A stretch of DNA of 64,000 nt. Origin: Nonomuraea harbinensis. Its GTDB lineage: Bacteria > Actinomycetota > Actinomycetes > Streptosporangiales > Streptosporangiaceae. The notes beneath the pieces were generated by a model. The model made no database searches. It was not told the origin of the DNA and saw only the letters and a program-made list of their open reading frames with translations. Location: assembly GCF_019396385.1 (NCBI RefSeq), contig NZ_JAHKRN010000031.1:1-64000 (forward strand). The letters run 5' to 3'. The position numbers and the translations under genes were made by a program. Positions 55,571 through 64,000 of this stretch are shown one piece after another. How positions within the stretch are numbered: position 1 is the first letter of the stretch; each line of letters starts with the position of its first letter.

Positions 55571-57364
55571 TCAGCGGTACAGCTCCTCGATGTCCGCCGC
55601 GAAGTCCTTGTGGACCAAGGAACGCTTGACCTTCAGGGCCGGGGTCAGATAACCGTTCTGCTCGGTCAGGTCGACCGCGAGGATCCGGAACCTGCGGATC
55701 GACTCGGCCCTGCTCACCGCCCTGTTGGCCTCGTCCACGGCCGTCTGCAGCCTGGACAGCAGATCCGGATCGTCACGGAGCTCGGCCGGGCCGGCGTGCT
55801 CGGGCCTGCCGGCTGCCCGCTTCCATGACGCCAGCGCCTCGGCGTCCAGGGTGATCAGCGCGGCGGTGTACGGCCGACGGTCGCCGACGACCACCGCCTG
55901 ACTGATGAGCCGGTGGGTGCGCAGGCGGTCCTCGATCGGCTCCGGGGCGAGGTTCTTGCCGCCGGCGGTGACGATGATCTCCTTCTTGCGGCCCGAGATC
56001 GTCAGGAACCCGTCCTCGTCCAGGGCGCCGAGGTCGCCGGTGAGCAGCCGGCCATCGGCGGTCTGACTCTCCCTGGTCTTCTGTTCGTCGCGCCAATAGC
56101 CCTGGAACAGGATCGGGCCCCTGATCAGAATCTCCCCGTCGTCGTCGATCCGGACCTCGACCCCGGGGAGGGGCGGCCCGACCGTGCCGATCTTCTGCGC
56201 GTGGGGCAGATTGACGGTCGCGGCGGCACTGGTCTCGGTCAGCCCGTAGCCTTCCAGCACGGTGATGCCGATTCCTCGGAAGAAGTGGCCCAGCCGTGCG
56301 CCCAGCGGCGCCCCGCCGGAGATGGCGAAGCCGACCCGGCCGCCGAGCGCGGCCCGCAGCCGTCCGTACACCAGCCGGTCGGACAGGCGGTGTGCCAGCC
56401 GCAGGCGCCAGCCCGGCCGCCCGTCGTCCAGCGCCTGGCTGTAGGCCACGGCGGTCCGCTCGGCCCAGTCGAAGATCCTGCCCTTGCCCTCGGCCTGGGC
56501 CCGCTGCTGAGCACTGTTGTGGACCCGCTCGAACACTCTGGGCGCCGCCAGCAGGAACGTCGGTCGCAGGGCGGCCAGGTCCTCGGTCAGCCTGGCCCGG
56601 TCGGCGCTGTGCGCCAGGCACACACCCCGTTCCACGCAGGCCACCTGGATCACCCGCGCGAACACGTGGGCCAGTGGGAGGAACAGCAGGGTCGAGGCGT
56701 CCCGGCCGAAGATCCGCTCCAGGCTGTCGATCGCGACGCGCGCCTCGTACAGCAGGTTGCCGTGACTCAGCATGCAGCCCTTCGGGCGGCCCGTGGTGCC
56801 CGAGGTGTAGATGATCGTCGCCAGGTCGTCGGCCGACACCGCCCGGCGGCGCTCACGCAGCCGGGCCTCGTCCACGGCCAGCCCGTCCTCGCGGAGACGG
56901 TCCAGCCCGCCGTCGTCGATCTGCCACACCCGCGGCCGCCCGGGCAGGCCCTCGGCCGCGTCCTCGACCAAGCGGCGATGCGTCTCGTGCTCGACCACCG
57001 CCGCGACCGGGCCGGCGTCCTCCAGCACCCAGCGGACCTGCTCGGCCGAGGAGGTCTCGTAGATGGGAACCGGCAGCGCCGCCACCGCCCACAGGGCGTA
57101 GTCCACCAGCGTCCACTCGTAGCTGGTGGCGGCCAGCAGCGCGACCCGGTCGCCGGGCTGTATCCCGGCAGCGAGGAAACCGGCCGCCAAACTGCGGACG
57201 TCGGCCGCGAACTGCCCGGCCGTCACCGGACGCCAGCCGCCGGCCGAGCGGCGCCGGAACAGGACCATGTCGCCGTCGACCCGGTCGTCGGCGAACACCA
57301 CGTCGGCGAGCTGGGCGTCGGGGGCAACGATCATCGGGGCCGGGACTTCACGGACACGCATCAT
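55571..57364 (-). CDS. long-chain fatty acid-CoA ligase (AMP-binding family)
   Basis: This protein of about 597 residues has the AMP-binding P-loop IIYTSGTTGRPKGCMLSHG, LFLPLAHVFARV, YGLTETSAAATVNLP, then LTGDLGALDEDGFLTISGRK with KEIIV. The C-terminal domain has NGYLTPALKVKRSLV. It matches FadD15/ACSL-type bacterial ligases of about 600 residues. AGGAGGACGG precedes ATG 57364; ATG 57361 follows directly. It makes acyl-CoA from free fatty acids with ATP. Confidence 0.92.
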   Translation of the reverse strand: MMRVREVPAPMIVAPDAQLADVVFADDRVDGDMVLFRRRSAGGWRPVTAGQFAADVRSLAAGFLAAGIQPGDRVALLAATSYEWTLVDYALWAVAALPVPIYETSSAEQVRWVLEDAGPVAAVVEHETHRRLVEDAAEGLPGRPRVWQIDDGGLDRLREDGLAVDEARLRERRRAVSADDLATIIYTSGTTGRPKGCMLSHGNLLYEARVAIDSLERIFGRDASTLLFLPLAHVFARVIQVACVERGVCLAHSADRARLTEDLAALRPTFLLAAPRVFERVHNSAQQRAQAEGKGRIFDWAERTAVAYSQALDDGRPGWRLRLAHRLSDRLVYGRLRAALGGRVGFAISGGAPLGARLGHFFRGIGITVLEGYGLTETSAAATVNLPHAQKIGTVGPPLPGVEVRIDDDGEILIRGPILFQGYWRDEQKTRESQTADGRLLTGDLGALDEDGFLTISGRKKEIIVTAGGKNLAPEPIEDRLRTHRLISQAVVVGDRRPYTAALITLDAEALASWKRAAGRPEHAGPAELRDDPDLLSRLQTAVDEANRAVSRAESIRRFRILAVDLTEQNGYLTPALKVKRSLVHKDFAADIEELYR

Positions 57365-57645
57365 CCGTCCTCCTGTGCAGAAGGGGCGAAGCAATTAGCC
57401 TGCTTCCCCAGGTCACCGGGCACACACGTGACAGCCGTCGCCGACCGTGGACCTGGTGAGCCGGCTCGCCCATCCCACCGACGCCGACATCGCCGCGGTC
57501 GACGCGTGGTGGGCCCCGGGCACCGGCGTCCCATCGACGCCTTCGGGCGGGGCCGCTGTGTCCGGTGAATGTCCTCAGGGTGTCCTGGGCTGATCTATAC
57601 GTACCGCATGAGGATGAAGCCCAGAACTGACAGTCAGGAGGACTG

Positions 57646-58140
57646 ATGGGAACTCGCAGCATTCCCAGCCCCAGGCGCGCGCTCAGGGCACTTGTCATGC
57701 TCATCGGGTTGGCACTGGTGGTGCCGACCATGATCGTCGCGTCGACGACGTCGGCGACGGCCACATCGACGGCCATCGCGACCGCGGCCTGGACCCCTCG
57801 GGTCGTTCCGCTCTACTCCGGCGAGCCCCGCATGGACCTGAGTTTCCCTGAGATGCGGGAGGAGTTCCTGGATATCTGCGAGACCGAGCAATTCAATGGT
57901 TACGCATGCATCACCGTGGGAGACGGCGACGGAACGCACACCGGCTTCCCCATGTTCAAGTGCGGCTGGCGGAAGGTCTACAACTTCATCAACGCGGGCG
58001 CTGTCGTGAACAACCAGTACGGCGGCGCGAGGGTGCGGCTCTACAACGCCTCACAGGCGGAGATCGCGTCCTACGGAAACGGCAGGCACGGCATCCCCAA
58101 CGAAATCCTGTACGCGACGGAGTGGATCAGCGTCTGCTGA
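57646..58140 (+). CDS. small secreted protein of unknown function
   Basis: This 164-residue protein has a Sec-type signal (RALRALVMLIGLALVVPTMI). The mature part has four cysteines (DICETEQF, YACITVGDG, FKCGWRK and terminal SVC) and aromatic-rich strands (VYNFINAGAVVNNQYGGARV). GTCAGGAGGACTG precedes ATG 57646. Function unknown. The 281 bases between the ligase start and this gene hold no convincing gene; a weak frame reading DLVSRLAHPTDADIAAVDAW is seen at about 57450-57505. Confidence 0.78.
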   Translation: MGTRSIPSPRRALRALVMLIGLALVVPTMIVASTTSATATSTAIATAAWTPRVVPLYSGEPRMDLSFPEMREEFLDICETEQFNGYACITVGDGDGTHTGFPMFKCGWRKVYNFINAGAVVNNQYGGARVRLYNASQAEIASYGNGRHGIPNEILYATEWISVC

Positions 58141-58165
58141 ACCAGCCTCCTTGGAACGACGACGT

Positions 58166-58195
58166 ACGCCCCCGCCCGTCACCAGGTGGGGGCGT
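58166..58195. terminator. hairpin terminator between convergent genes
   Basis: ACGCCCCC (58166-58173) pairs with GGGGGCGT (58188-58195) around a 14-base loop, followed by CTTCGTCTTCTC. It ends the small secreted-protein gene and faces the pentapeptide gene. Confidence 0.75.
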
Positions 58196-58212
58196 CTTCG
58201 TCTTCTCGAGGG

Positions 58213-59047
58213 TTAACCGTCCCGCCTCAATACCGCGCCGCCGCGCCCGTACTCCAGACGCCATCCCGGCGGCCATGTGCTCCCAGGATTCGGGTGCGTC
58301 ACCCGGACGTCTGTGCAGGTGACGCGGCCGGCGAACGTCGCCTTGTCGAACGAGACAGTGCCGCTGAAGGTCGCCTGATCGAAAGAGGTGGCGCCCTTGA
58401 AGGTCGCGCCCCGGAACGCGGTGTAGTCGGTGAAGGCCGCCCCGCCGAAGTCGGCGTGGCCGGTGAAGGTCGCGCTGTGAAACGAGGCATAGCCGGTGAA
58501 CGAGGCGCCGCCGACGAAGGTCGCGCGGCTGAACGAGGTGCGGCCGATGAAGGTCGCCCCGTGGAAGTCCGCGTGAAGGACACGGCAGTTGGCGAGACCG
58601 AAGTCGAGCAAGGTGGCGTAGGACAGGTCGAGGCGCATGCCCGGCCAGAAGCGCGGGTTGACCGAGGTGGGGCGCTGCCACCAGCGGCGTTCGCACCAGG
58701 CCAGGTGGTCGGCGAGAAGGCGCTGGGCGGCGCGGATCCGCTGCTGCCGGTCCTCCTCGCGCGGCGGAGTCCACGGCATCCGGAGATACGCGCAGATCAC
58801 GTCCACGACTGTCTGCCTCAGCCTCGGGTTGTTCTGCGCGAGCTGTTCGAGCGCGTACAGGCCACCGAGCCGGACCGGGGCCGGACCGGGGCCGGACCGG
58901 GGCCGGGCCGCCGCCGAGCTGTTCGACCGCCTTGCTGAAGCGGTCGGTGTCATGGCCGCGCTCGCCGAGCCGGAAGGTGCGCCGCGCGGTGTCGGCGTTG
59001 CGCGCGGTGTAGAACACCGCCAGCAACGCGGCCAGGCCGGTGGCCAC
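58213..59047 (-). pseudogene. pentapeptide-repeat protein gene split by tandem-repeat expansion
   Basis: The 5' frame reads NVLAVATGLAALLAVFYTAR, RRTFRLGERGHDTDRF and SKAVEQLGGG. The 3' frame reads PVRLGGLYALEQLAQNNPRL, TVVDVICAYLRMPW, then repeats such as GATFIGRTSFSRATFVGGAS and GHADFGGAAFTDYTAFRGAT. These are the membrane helix, the conserved AVEQLG-LGGLYALE segment and pentapeptide repeats of one actinobacterial family. An 11-bp repeat (58870-58902) lies exactly at the frame change. The start is uncertain; 59047 is a GTG. Confidence 0.8.
58870..58902. repeat. three tandem copies of an 11-bp unit (CCGGACCGGGG)
   Basis: The unit is repeated exactly three times (58870-58880, 58881-58891, 58892-58902) with a partial fourth. 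One unit would leave the pentapeptide gene in a single frame (AVEQLGGGPAPVRLGGLYAL). The two extra units add 22 bases and shift the frame. Confidence 0.9.
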
Positions 59048-59269
59048 GGCCAGGACGTTGCCGCGAACGGCCGCGACGGCGGCGGCCCAGTCGGTGCCGG
59101 TCAGCTCGTTCGAGCACCAGCACCGCCACGGTGATCGACGAAGGCTTCACCGTCCGGACTGCCGCTTCGCGTTCTTCTTGGCCATGGGCTTGATGATGCT
59201 CAAGCGGCCGGGACGCCGGAGGTCGCGTGACAAGATCGTGTACCCCTCGGGGAAGGCCGCGCCATATCG

Positions 59270-59318
59270 CCGTTAACACTTTTCCGTTAGCGCCTCTTGA
59301 CCGCATCATCGTTAACGA
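59270..59318. promoter_or_regulatory. three CGTTA repeats in an AT-richer block upstream of the aldehyde oxidoreductase operon
   Basis: CCGTTAAC (59270-59277), CCGTTAGC (59284-59291) and CGTTAACGA (59310-59318) lie in an unusually AT-rich stretch of the 377-base gap 59048-59424. CGTTAACGA is also found at 584-592 upstream of the Liv operon. The rest of the gap holds no convincing gene. Confidence 0.3.
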
Positions 59319-59424
59319 AATACTGTTGCCATCGATTACATGTCATCCGGTCACCGGCCGGAAGGCTCTCCCGGGACCAGGGACCGGGCCCTGTCGCAGA
59401 GCCGGTTCCGTACGGAGAAGGAGC

Positions 59425-60105
59425 ATGATGATCTTCCACGGCAGCGGATCCACCTCCGAACCGGACGTGCCACCGGAACAACGGACGAAAGCCCTCGACA
59501 CGCCCGCGCCCAGCCGCCGTGCGGTGCTCAAGGCCGCCGCGGCGGGCACGGCCGTGGCCGCCACGGGCGTCGCCGCTCCCGCCGCCGCGACTCCCCCGGC
59601 CGCCACCGCTCAGGCGTACGCCGTCGCCCCGGGGGCGTCGGTGGAGGTCGCCATGACGGTCAACGGGCGGCTGCGCAAGGTCGTCCTGGAGCCGCGGGTG
59701 ACGCTGCTGGACACGTTAAGGGAGCGGCTCGGCCTGACCGGCACCAAGAAGGGCTGCGACCGGGGCGAGTGCGGGGCGTGCACGGTGCTGGCCGACGGCG
59801 AGCGGGTCAAGTCGTGCCTGACGCTGGCGGTGATGCGGCAGGGGGCCGAGATCACCACGGTGGAAGGGCTGGCGCGGGGAGAGGAGCTGCACCCCGTACA
59901 GGAGGCGTTCATCCGGAACGACGCCTTCCAGTGCGGCGCGTGCACTCCCGGTCAGATCATGTCCGCCGTGGCCTGCATCGACGAGGGGCATGCGGGCTCG
60001 GAGGCGGAGATCCGCGAGTGGATGAGCGGCAACCTGTGCCGGTGCGCGGCGTACCAGAACATCGTCGCCGCCGTCGCCGACGCCGCGAAGGAGGTGCGGC
60101 GATGA
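59425..60105 (+). CDS. paoA: Tat-exported [2Fe-2S] subunit of aldehyde oxidoreductase (PaoA-like)
   Basis: This 226-residue protein has a Tat signal (PSRRAVLKAAAAGTAVAATG, residues 29-48) followed by a ferredoxin domain with CDRGECGACTVLADGE and a second helical cluster motif CGACTPGQIMSAV...LCRCAAY. It matches the small subunit of the xanthine oxidase family, closest in layout to E. coli PaoA (YagT). GAGAAGGAGC precedes ATG 59425. The Tat signal should carry the assembled complex across the membrane. It is the first of three overlapping genes. Confidence 0.92.
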   Translation: MMIFHGSGSTSEPDVPPEQRTKALDTPAPSRRAVLKAAAAGTAVAATGVAAPAAATPPAATAQAYAVAPGASVEVAMTVNGRLRKVVLEPRVTLLDTLRERLGLTGTKKGCDRGECGACTVLADGERVKSCLTLAVMRQGAEITTVEGLARGEELHPVQEAFIRNDAFQCGACTPGQIMSAVACIDEGHAGSEAEIREWMSGNLCRCAAYQNIVAAVADAAKEVRR

Positions 60106-61085
60106 GGGCCTTCGGTTACACGGTCGCGCGCGATCCGGCCGAGGCGGTGCGGCTGGCCGCGACCACCCCCGGCTCGACGTTCGTGGCAGGCGGCACGGAC
60201 CTGCTGAACCTGATGCGCGACGGCGCGGAGACGCACGACCACCTCGTCGACGTCAACCGGCTGGACCTCGGCGGGATCACCGTCGGCTCCGGCGCGTTGC
60301 GGATGGGCGGGGCGGCCCGGATGCGGCAGGTCGCCGAGCACCCCGGAGTGCGGCGGGAGTTCCCGATGCTGTCCGAGGCGCTGCTGGCCTCGGCGTCCCC
60401 GCAGATCCGCACCATGGCCTCGATCGGCGGGAACCTGTTGCAGCGCACCCGGTGCGGGTACTTCCGCGACGCGGCCTCCCCCTGCGCCAAGCGGGTACCG
60501 GGCAGCGGCTGCCCTGCGATCACCGGGCAGAACCGGGGACACGCGATCCTGGGAGGCAGCGAGCACTGCATCGCCACGCACCCGTCGGACCTGGCGGTGG
60601 CGCTGACCGCCCTGGACGCGACCGTGCGCCTGCTCGGTCCCGGCGGCGAGCGCGCCGTCCCCATCGCCGGCTTCTACCTCCTCCCCGGGTCCACGCCGGA
60701 CCGGGAGACCGCGATGCGCCCGGGCGAGCTGATCACCAGGGTGGACGTGCCGCGCACCGCCCTGGCCGGGCAGTCGCGCTACCTGAAGCTGCGCGACCGG
60801 GCCACGTTCGAGTTCGCGGTGGTGTCGGTGGCGGCCGCGCTGCGGACGAGGGGCAATGTCGTACGGGACGTACGGCTGGCTTTCGGCGGCGTGGGCACCC
60901 GCCCGTGGCGGGACACCCGCGTCGAGGCGGCGCTGCGGGGCCGGCCCCTCACCCCGCAGGCGATCGACGAGGCGGGCCGGATCCTGGTCAGGGACGCCAA
61001 GCCGTACGAGGGGAACAGGTTCAAGGTCGAGCTCGTCCAGCGGGCGCTGGTGAGCGTTCTCGGCGAGCTGGGAGGGCTCCGATGA
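60102..61085 (+). CDS. paoB: FAD-binding subunit of aldehyde oxidoreductase (PaoB-like)
   Basis: This 327-residue subunit has FAD motifs FVAGGTDLLNLMRDG and TMASIGGNLLQRTRCG. The loop CGYFRDAASPCAKRVPGSGC and EHCIATHPSDLAVAL supply four cysteines, the extra [4Fe-4S] loop of PaoB and 4-hydroxybenzoyl-CoA reductase rather than plain xanthine oxidase. The start overlaps the small-subunit stop (ATGA) and its own stop overlaps the large-subunit start. Confidence 0.93.
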   Translation: MRAFGYTVARDPAEAVRLAATTPGSTFVAGGTDLLNLMRDGAETHDHLVDVNRLDLGGITVGSGALRMGGAARMRQVAEHPGVRREFPMLSEALLASASPQIRTMASIGGNLLQRTRCGYFRDAASPCAKRVPGSGCPAITGQNRGHAILGGSEHCIATHPSDLAVALTALDATVRLLGPGGERAVPIAGFYLLPGSTPDRETAMRPGELITRVDVPRTALAGQSRYLKLRDRATFEFAVVSVAAALRTRGNVVRDVRLAFGGVGTRPWRDTRVEAALRGRPLTPQAIDEAGRILVRDAKPYEGNRFKVELVQRALVSVLGELGGLR

Positions 61086-63259
61086 GCGGGCTGGTGGGGC
61101 AGGGCGTGGCGCGGGTGGACGGCCGGGCGAAGGTCACCGGCGCGGCCCGCTACGCCGCGGACCAGGAGGTGCCCGGTGTGCTGCACGGCGCCCTGGTGAT
61201 GAGCACGATCGCCCGCGGCGAGGTCCTGGAGATCGACCGCAGGGCGGCGCTCGCGCGTCCCGGCGTCGTCGCGGTCCACACCCACGCCGACATGCCGCGG
61301 CTGAACCTGCCGAACTTCCCGTACAACAGGCCTTTCATCCCCATGCAGGACACGCGGGTGCACCACCACGGGCAGCCCGTCGCGTACGTCGTGGCCCAGA
61401 CCCTGGAGCAGGCGCAGGAGGCCGCCGGCCTGGTGAAGGTCCGCTATCGGGCGGAGGATCCGGTCGCGCGGATGGCCGACGTGCTCGACGAGGCGTTCCT
61501 GCCGGACGATTTCCGCGACCGGCCCAACGAGTACAGCCGCGGCGATGCCGCCGCGGCGCTCGGACAGGCCGCGGTACGCGTCGACCGGACCTACAGCAGC
61601 CCGATGCAGCACCACAACCCGATCGAGCCGCACACCACCACCGCCGTCTGGGAGGACGACGGCACGCTGATCCTGTACGAGAGCACCCAGGGCGTGGTCT
61701 TCGCCCGCAACACCGTCCAGATCGCGTTCGGGATGCCCGAGGGGAGCGTCAGGGTCGTCTCCCCCTACCTGGGCGGTGGTTTCGGCGCCAAGGGCCCCAC
61801 CTATCCGCACACGTTGCTCACCGCGGCGGCGGCGCGACTCTGCGGCCGGCCGGTGAAGCTGGTGCTGACGCGCGCGCAGATGTACACCTCCAACGGTCAC
61901 CGCGCCGAGTACCGCCACCACCTCCGGCTCGGCGCCACCCGGCAGGGCGCGCTGACCGCCGTCGTCAGCACCTCGACGGCTCAGGTGACCCGCGTCGACG
62001 AGAACGTCTACAACGGCGGTGACTCCACGGTGCGCCTGTACGCCTGCCCGAACGTCCACGTACGGCAGCTGGGTGTGCGGCTGGACCTGCCGACGTCGAG
62101 CTACATGCGCTCGCCGGAGACGACCGCTCACTTCGGCCTCGAGACCGCCATGGACGAGCTGAGCTACGAGCTCGGCATCGACCCGGTGGAGCTCCGGATA
62201 CGCAACCACACCGAGGTCGACCAGCAGCCCGATCCTCCCGTGCCGTACGCCGACAAGCGGCTGCTGGAGTGCTACCGGGCCGCGGCCGAGGCGTTCGGCT
62301 GGGCCCGGCGCAGCCCCAGGCCGGGGACCACCAGGGACGGAGACGAGTACGTCGGCTGGGGCATGGCCACCGAGACCCACACGCACACCGTCATCCCGTC
62401 CCGGGCTCGCCTCACCATCGGCCCCGACGGGCGCGCGACCCTGCGGGCCGCCACCCAGGAGATCGGCACCGGCACCTACACCGTGCTCACCCAGATCGTC
62501 TGCGAAGGGCTCGGCATGCCGCTCGACCAGGTCACGACGCTGCTGGGCGACACCGCCTACCCCGACGCGTCCTTGTCAGCGGGGTCGTCCACCATGCCCA
62601 GCGTGGCCGCCCCGGCGGCCGAGGCGGCGGCGAAGGCGCGGAACGCCGTGATCGCGCTCGCCGTCGCCGACCCGCGCTCCCCGCTGCACGGCGTGCCCGC
62701 TGAGGAGGTCGTGGCCCGGGACGGCCGGCTGTCCGCCGGGGGCGACCGCGTGGACACCTACCGCGCGGTCATGACCCGCCACGGCCGCTCCGTCGAGGTG
62801 ACCGGCGACAAGCGGAACAGCACGCCCGGACACTCGTTCGGCGCGGTGTTCCTGGAGGTGCGGATCCAGCCGAGGCTGGGCAGGTTGCGCGTGACCCGGG
62901 TGGTGACCGCGCACGACCTGGGGCGGGTGCTCAACCACCGGACCGCGCGCGGGCAGGTCATCGGCGGTGTGATGTGGGGGCTCGGCTTCGCGCTGATGGA
63001 GCACACGATGGTGGACCCGGCCACCGCCCGGGTCGTCAACCCGAACCTGTCCACCTACCTGGTCCCGGTCTGCGCGGACGCGCCGTCGGTGGAGGCGTTG
63101 TTCGTGGACCGGCCGGAACCGGACGCCGAACTGGCCGGAATCCGCGGATTCGGCGAGACGCCCGGGACCGGCGTGCCCGCGGCCATCGGCAACGCGATCT
63201 ACCACGCCATCGGCCGGCGCCTCAGGGACGTCCCCTTCACCCAGGACAAACTGCTCTGA
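61082..63259 (+). CDS. paoC: molybdenum-binding catalytic subunit of aldehyde oxidoreductase (PaoC-like)
   Basis: This 725-residue subunit starts with the aldehyde oxidase a/b hammerhead domain (RVDGRAKVTGAARYAADQEV). It has molybdopterin motifs YLGGGFGAKGPTYPHTL, SYMRSPETTAHFGLETAMDE and GTGTYTVLTQIVCEGLGM. The catalytic Glu is in GIRGFGETPGTGVPAAIGNA. It hydroxylates aldehydes to acids. Only the small subunit has a Tat signal, so the complex is likely exported piggy-back. Molybdate would come from the ModABC system in the window. Confidence 0.93.
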   Translation: MSGLVGQGVARVDGRAKVTGAARYAADQEVPGVLHGALVMSTIARGEVLEIDRRAALARPGVVAVHTHADMPRLNLPNFPYNRPFIPMQDTRVHHHGQPVAYVVAQTLEQAQEAAGLVKVRYRAEDPVARMADVLDEAFLPDDFRDRPNEYSRGDAAAALGQAAVRVDRTYSSPMQHHNPIEPHTTTAVWEDDGTLILYESTQGVVFARNTVQIAFGMPEGSVRVVSPYLGGGFGAKGPTYPHTLLTAAAARLCGRPVKLVLTRAQMYTSNGHRAEYRHHLRLGATRQGALTAVVSTSTAQVTRVDENVYNGGDSTVRLYACPNVHVRQLGVRLDLPTSSYMRSPETTAHFGLETAMDELSYELGIDPVELRIRNHTEVDQQPDPPVPYADKRLLECYRAAAEAFGWARRSPRPGTTRDGDEYVGWGMATETHTHTVIPSRARLTIGPDGRATLRAATQEIGTGTYTVLTQIVCEGLGMPLDQVTTLLGDTAYPDASLSAGSSTMPSVAAPAAEAAAKARNAVIALAVADPRSPLHGVPAEEVVARDGRLSAGGDRVDTYRAVMTRHGRSVEVTGDKRNSTPGHSFGAVFLEVRIQPRLGRLRVTRVVTAHDLGRVLNHRTARGQVIGGVMWGLGFALMEHTMVDPATARVVNPNLSTYLVPVCADAPSVEALFVDRPEPDAELAGIRGFGETPGTGVPAAIGNAIYHAIGRRLRDVPFTQDKLL

Positions 63260-63339
63260 CCCCTGCGCGCGGGAGTCAGCGGCTCTGTCGAGGAGCTCGT
63301 CCGTGGGCCCGCCGTACATGGGTGTCCTACGCCGTCGTT

Positions 63340-64000
63340 TCAGCCGAGCGGGGTGAGGATGCCGGCCAGTTCGCCGGGCTTGGAGAGAAAAGGCGAGTGG
63401 GAGGCGTCGAGCGTGACGACGGAGGTCGGGTTGTCCGGGAACGCGGCGTCGGCCTCCGCGACGAACTTCGCCTGCAGGCCCGGCCGGATGGCCATGTCCC
63501 GCGTACAGACGATGTACGTGCGCGGCACCGACCCCCAGCCGTCGCGGGTCAGGGTGGTGGCGCCCAGCATGACGCCGATCGGGCCGTCGGGTGTCAGCAG
63601 GCCGGTGGCGGCGTCGGCGAGGACCGGGTCCACGTCTCCGTAGAACGCCTCGCGAAGCCCCTGCCGGTAGACCGCGTCGTCCGTGGCGAAGTCGAGCCGC
63701 AGCGCGCCTATGGCGGCCGGGTCACCCTGCAGCAACGGCGCGACCCGGTCGTCGGCGGCCTCGGGAAGCCGCGTGTACGCCGCCGCGGACACGCCCGACG
63801 CCGGCATGTACGCGGTGAGGTACACGGCGTGCGCCACCAGTTCGGGTGTCCGCTGGGCCGTTCGGGTCAGTACGGGACCGGCCGCGCTGTGGGCGACCAC
63901 CGTGACCGGCTCGCCACCGCCGATCCGCTTGATCTGCGAGGTCAACAACTCGGCCGCGTCGTCGAGAGTCACGTCCGCCACGGGCGAGACCTCGGTGCCG
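63340..64000 (-). CDS. alpha/beta hydrolase (partial, runs off the window)
   Basis: At least 220 residues are visible. The nucleophile elbow is VVAHSAAGPVLTRTAQ and the C-terminal His is in LDASHSPFLSKPGELAGIL. VPRTYIVCTRDMAIRPGLQA carries the usual acid-containing strand. The pattern fits the small esterase/hydroxynitrile-lyase-like group. The frame remains open to the window end, so the N-terminus lies outside. It converges on the aldehyde oxidoreductase operon. Confidence 0.85.
   Translation of the reverse strand, partial: GTEVSPVADVTLDDAAELLTSQIKRIGGGEPVTVVAHSAAGPVLTRTAQRTPELVAHAVYLTAYMPASGVSAAAYTRLPEAADDRVAPLLQGDPAAIGALRLDFATDDAVYRQGLREAFYGDVDPVLADAATGLLTPDGPIGVMLGATTLTRDGWGSVPRTYIVCTRDMAIRPGLQAKFVAEADAAFPDNPTSVVTLDASHSPFLSKPGELAGILTPLG

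Noticed and set aside
57420-57592. A short gene reading DLVSRLAHPTDADIAAVDAW
   Set aside because: Too short, no ribosome-binding site and no recognised family; may be a relic but cannot be supported.

Overview
The window is very GC-rich DNA (roughly 70% or more) with strong third-position GC bias, frequent GTG starts, ATGA/GTGA stop-start overlaps and many twin-arginine or lipoprotein exports. This points to a filamentous actinobacterium; a Streptosporangiales/Nonomuraea-like chromosome is my inference, not proven. No rRNA, tRNA, CRISPR array or prophage was seen. The content is accessory chromosomal: transporters, catabolic operons, stress proteins, small regulators and several decaying genes.

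Layout. 0-4 kb: a VOC protein and a Liv-type ABC importer (HMGF, no binding protein in view). 4-8.5 kb: a convergent CoA-linked catabolic operon (CaiB-type CoA transferase, acyl-CoA dehydrogenase, thiolase) with a GntR/FCD regulator. An 11-base motif lies upstream of both the operon and the regulator. 8.6-11.7 kb: a compact persulfide/sulfide detoxification module (sulfite-exporter-like protein, rhodanese, persulfide dioxygenase-rhodanese, CsoR-family repressor). It carries three near-identical ATACCCC/GGGGTAT palindromes. 11.8-24.2 kb: two P-type cation ATPases, two tandem-domain universal stress proteins and a soluble NAD-type formate dehydrogenase (NuoEF-like plus NuoG/FdhA-like subunits). 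This resembles the hypoxia/dormancy gene sets of mycobacteria. 24.3-28.7 kb: a Tat-exported class V aminotransferase-fold protein facing a His-rich membrane protein, a cysteine-synthase-fold enzyme and an MFS transporter. 28.7-31.8 kb: molybdate uptake (modABC) and a TOBE-HTH regulator.

32-39 kb: GH15 glucoamylase/trehalase, HD-domain protein, cupin lipoprotein, a dead IS605-type TnpB element, an internally deleted quinone reductase, NhaA and a CBS protein. 39-46 kb: a DoxX/TetR pair with matching operators, an M20 peptidase, a LigB-type dioxygenase, an F420-reductase-like protein with a divergent MarR, and an ECF sigma factor with a linked membrane protein. 46-47.8 kb: an antibiotic-resistance-type ABC-F protein preceded by a 14-residue leader ORF and mutually exclusive hairpins that look like a translation-controlled attenuator. 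47.8-48.7 kb: gene relics. 48.7-59 kb: phosphotransferase, small secreted proteins, HxlR/RibD-like/MBL genes, membrane proteins, an acyltransferase, a fatty acyl-CoA ligase, and a pentapeptide-repeat gene broken by expansion of an 11-bp tandem repeat. 59.4-63.3 kb: a Tat-exported PaoABC-type molybdenum aldehyde oxidoreductase. The window ends inside an alpha/beta hydrolase.

Two themes link distant genes. Molybdenum appears as ModABC, formate dehydrogenase, PaoABC and a xanthine-dehydrogenase-family relic. Stress and redox sulfur chemistry appears as the persulfide module, stress proteins and ATPases. Best candidates for follow-up are the ABC-F leader, the three-operator persulfide regulon, the 11-bp repeat frameshift locus and the His-rich/PLP/MFS cassette.
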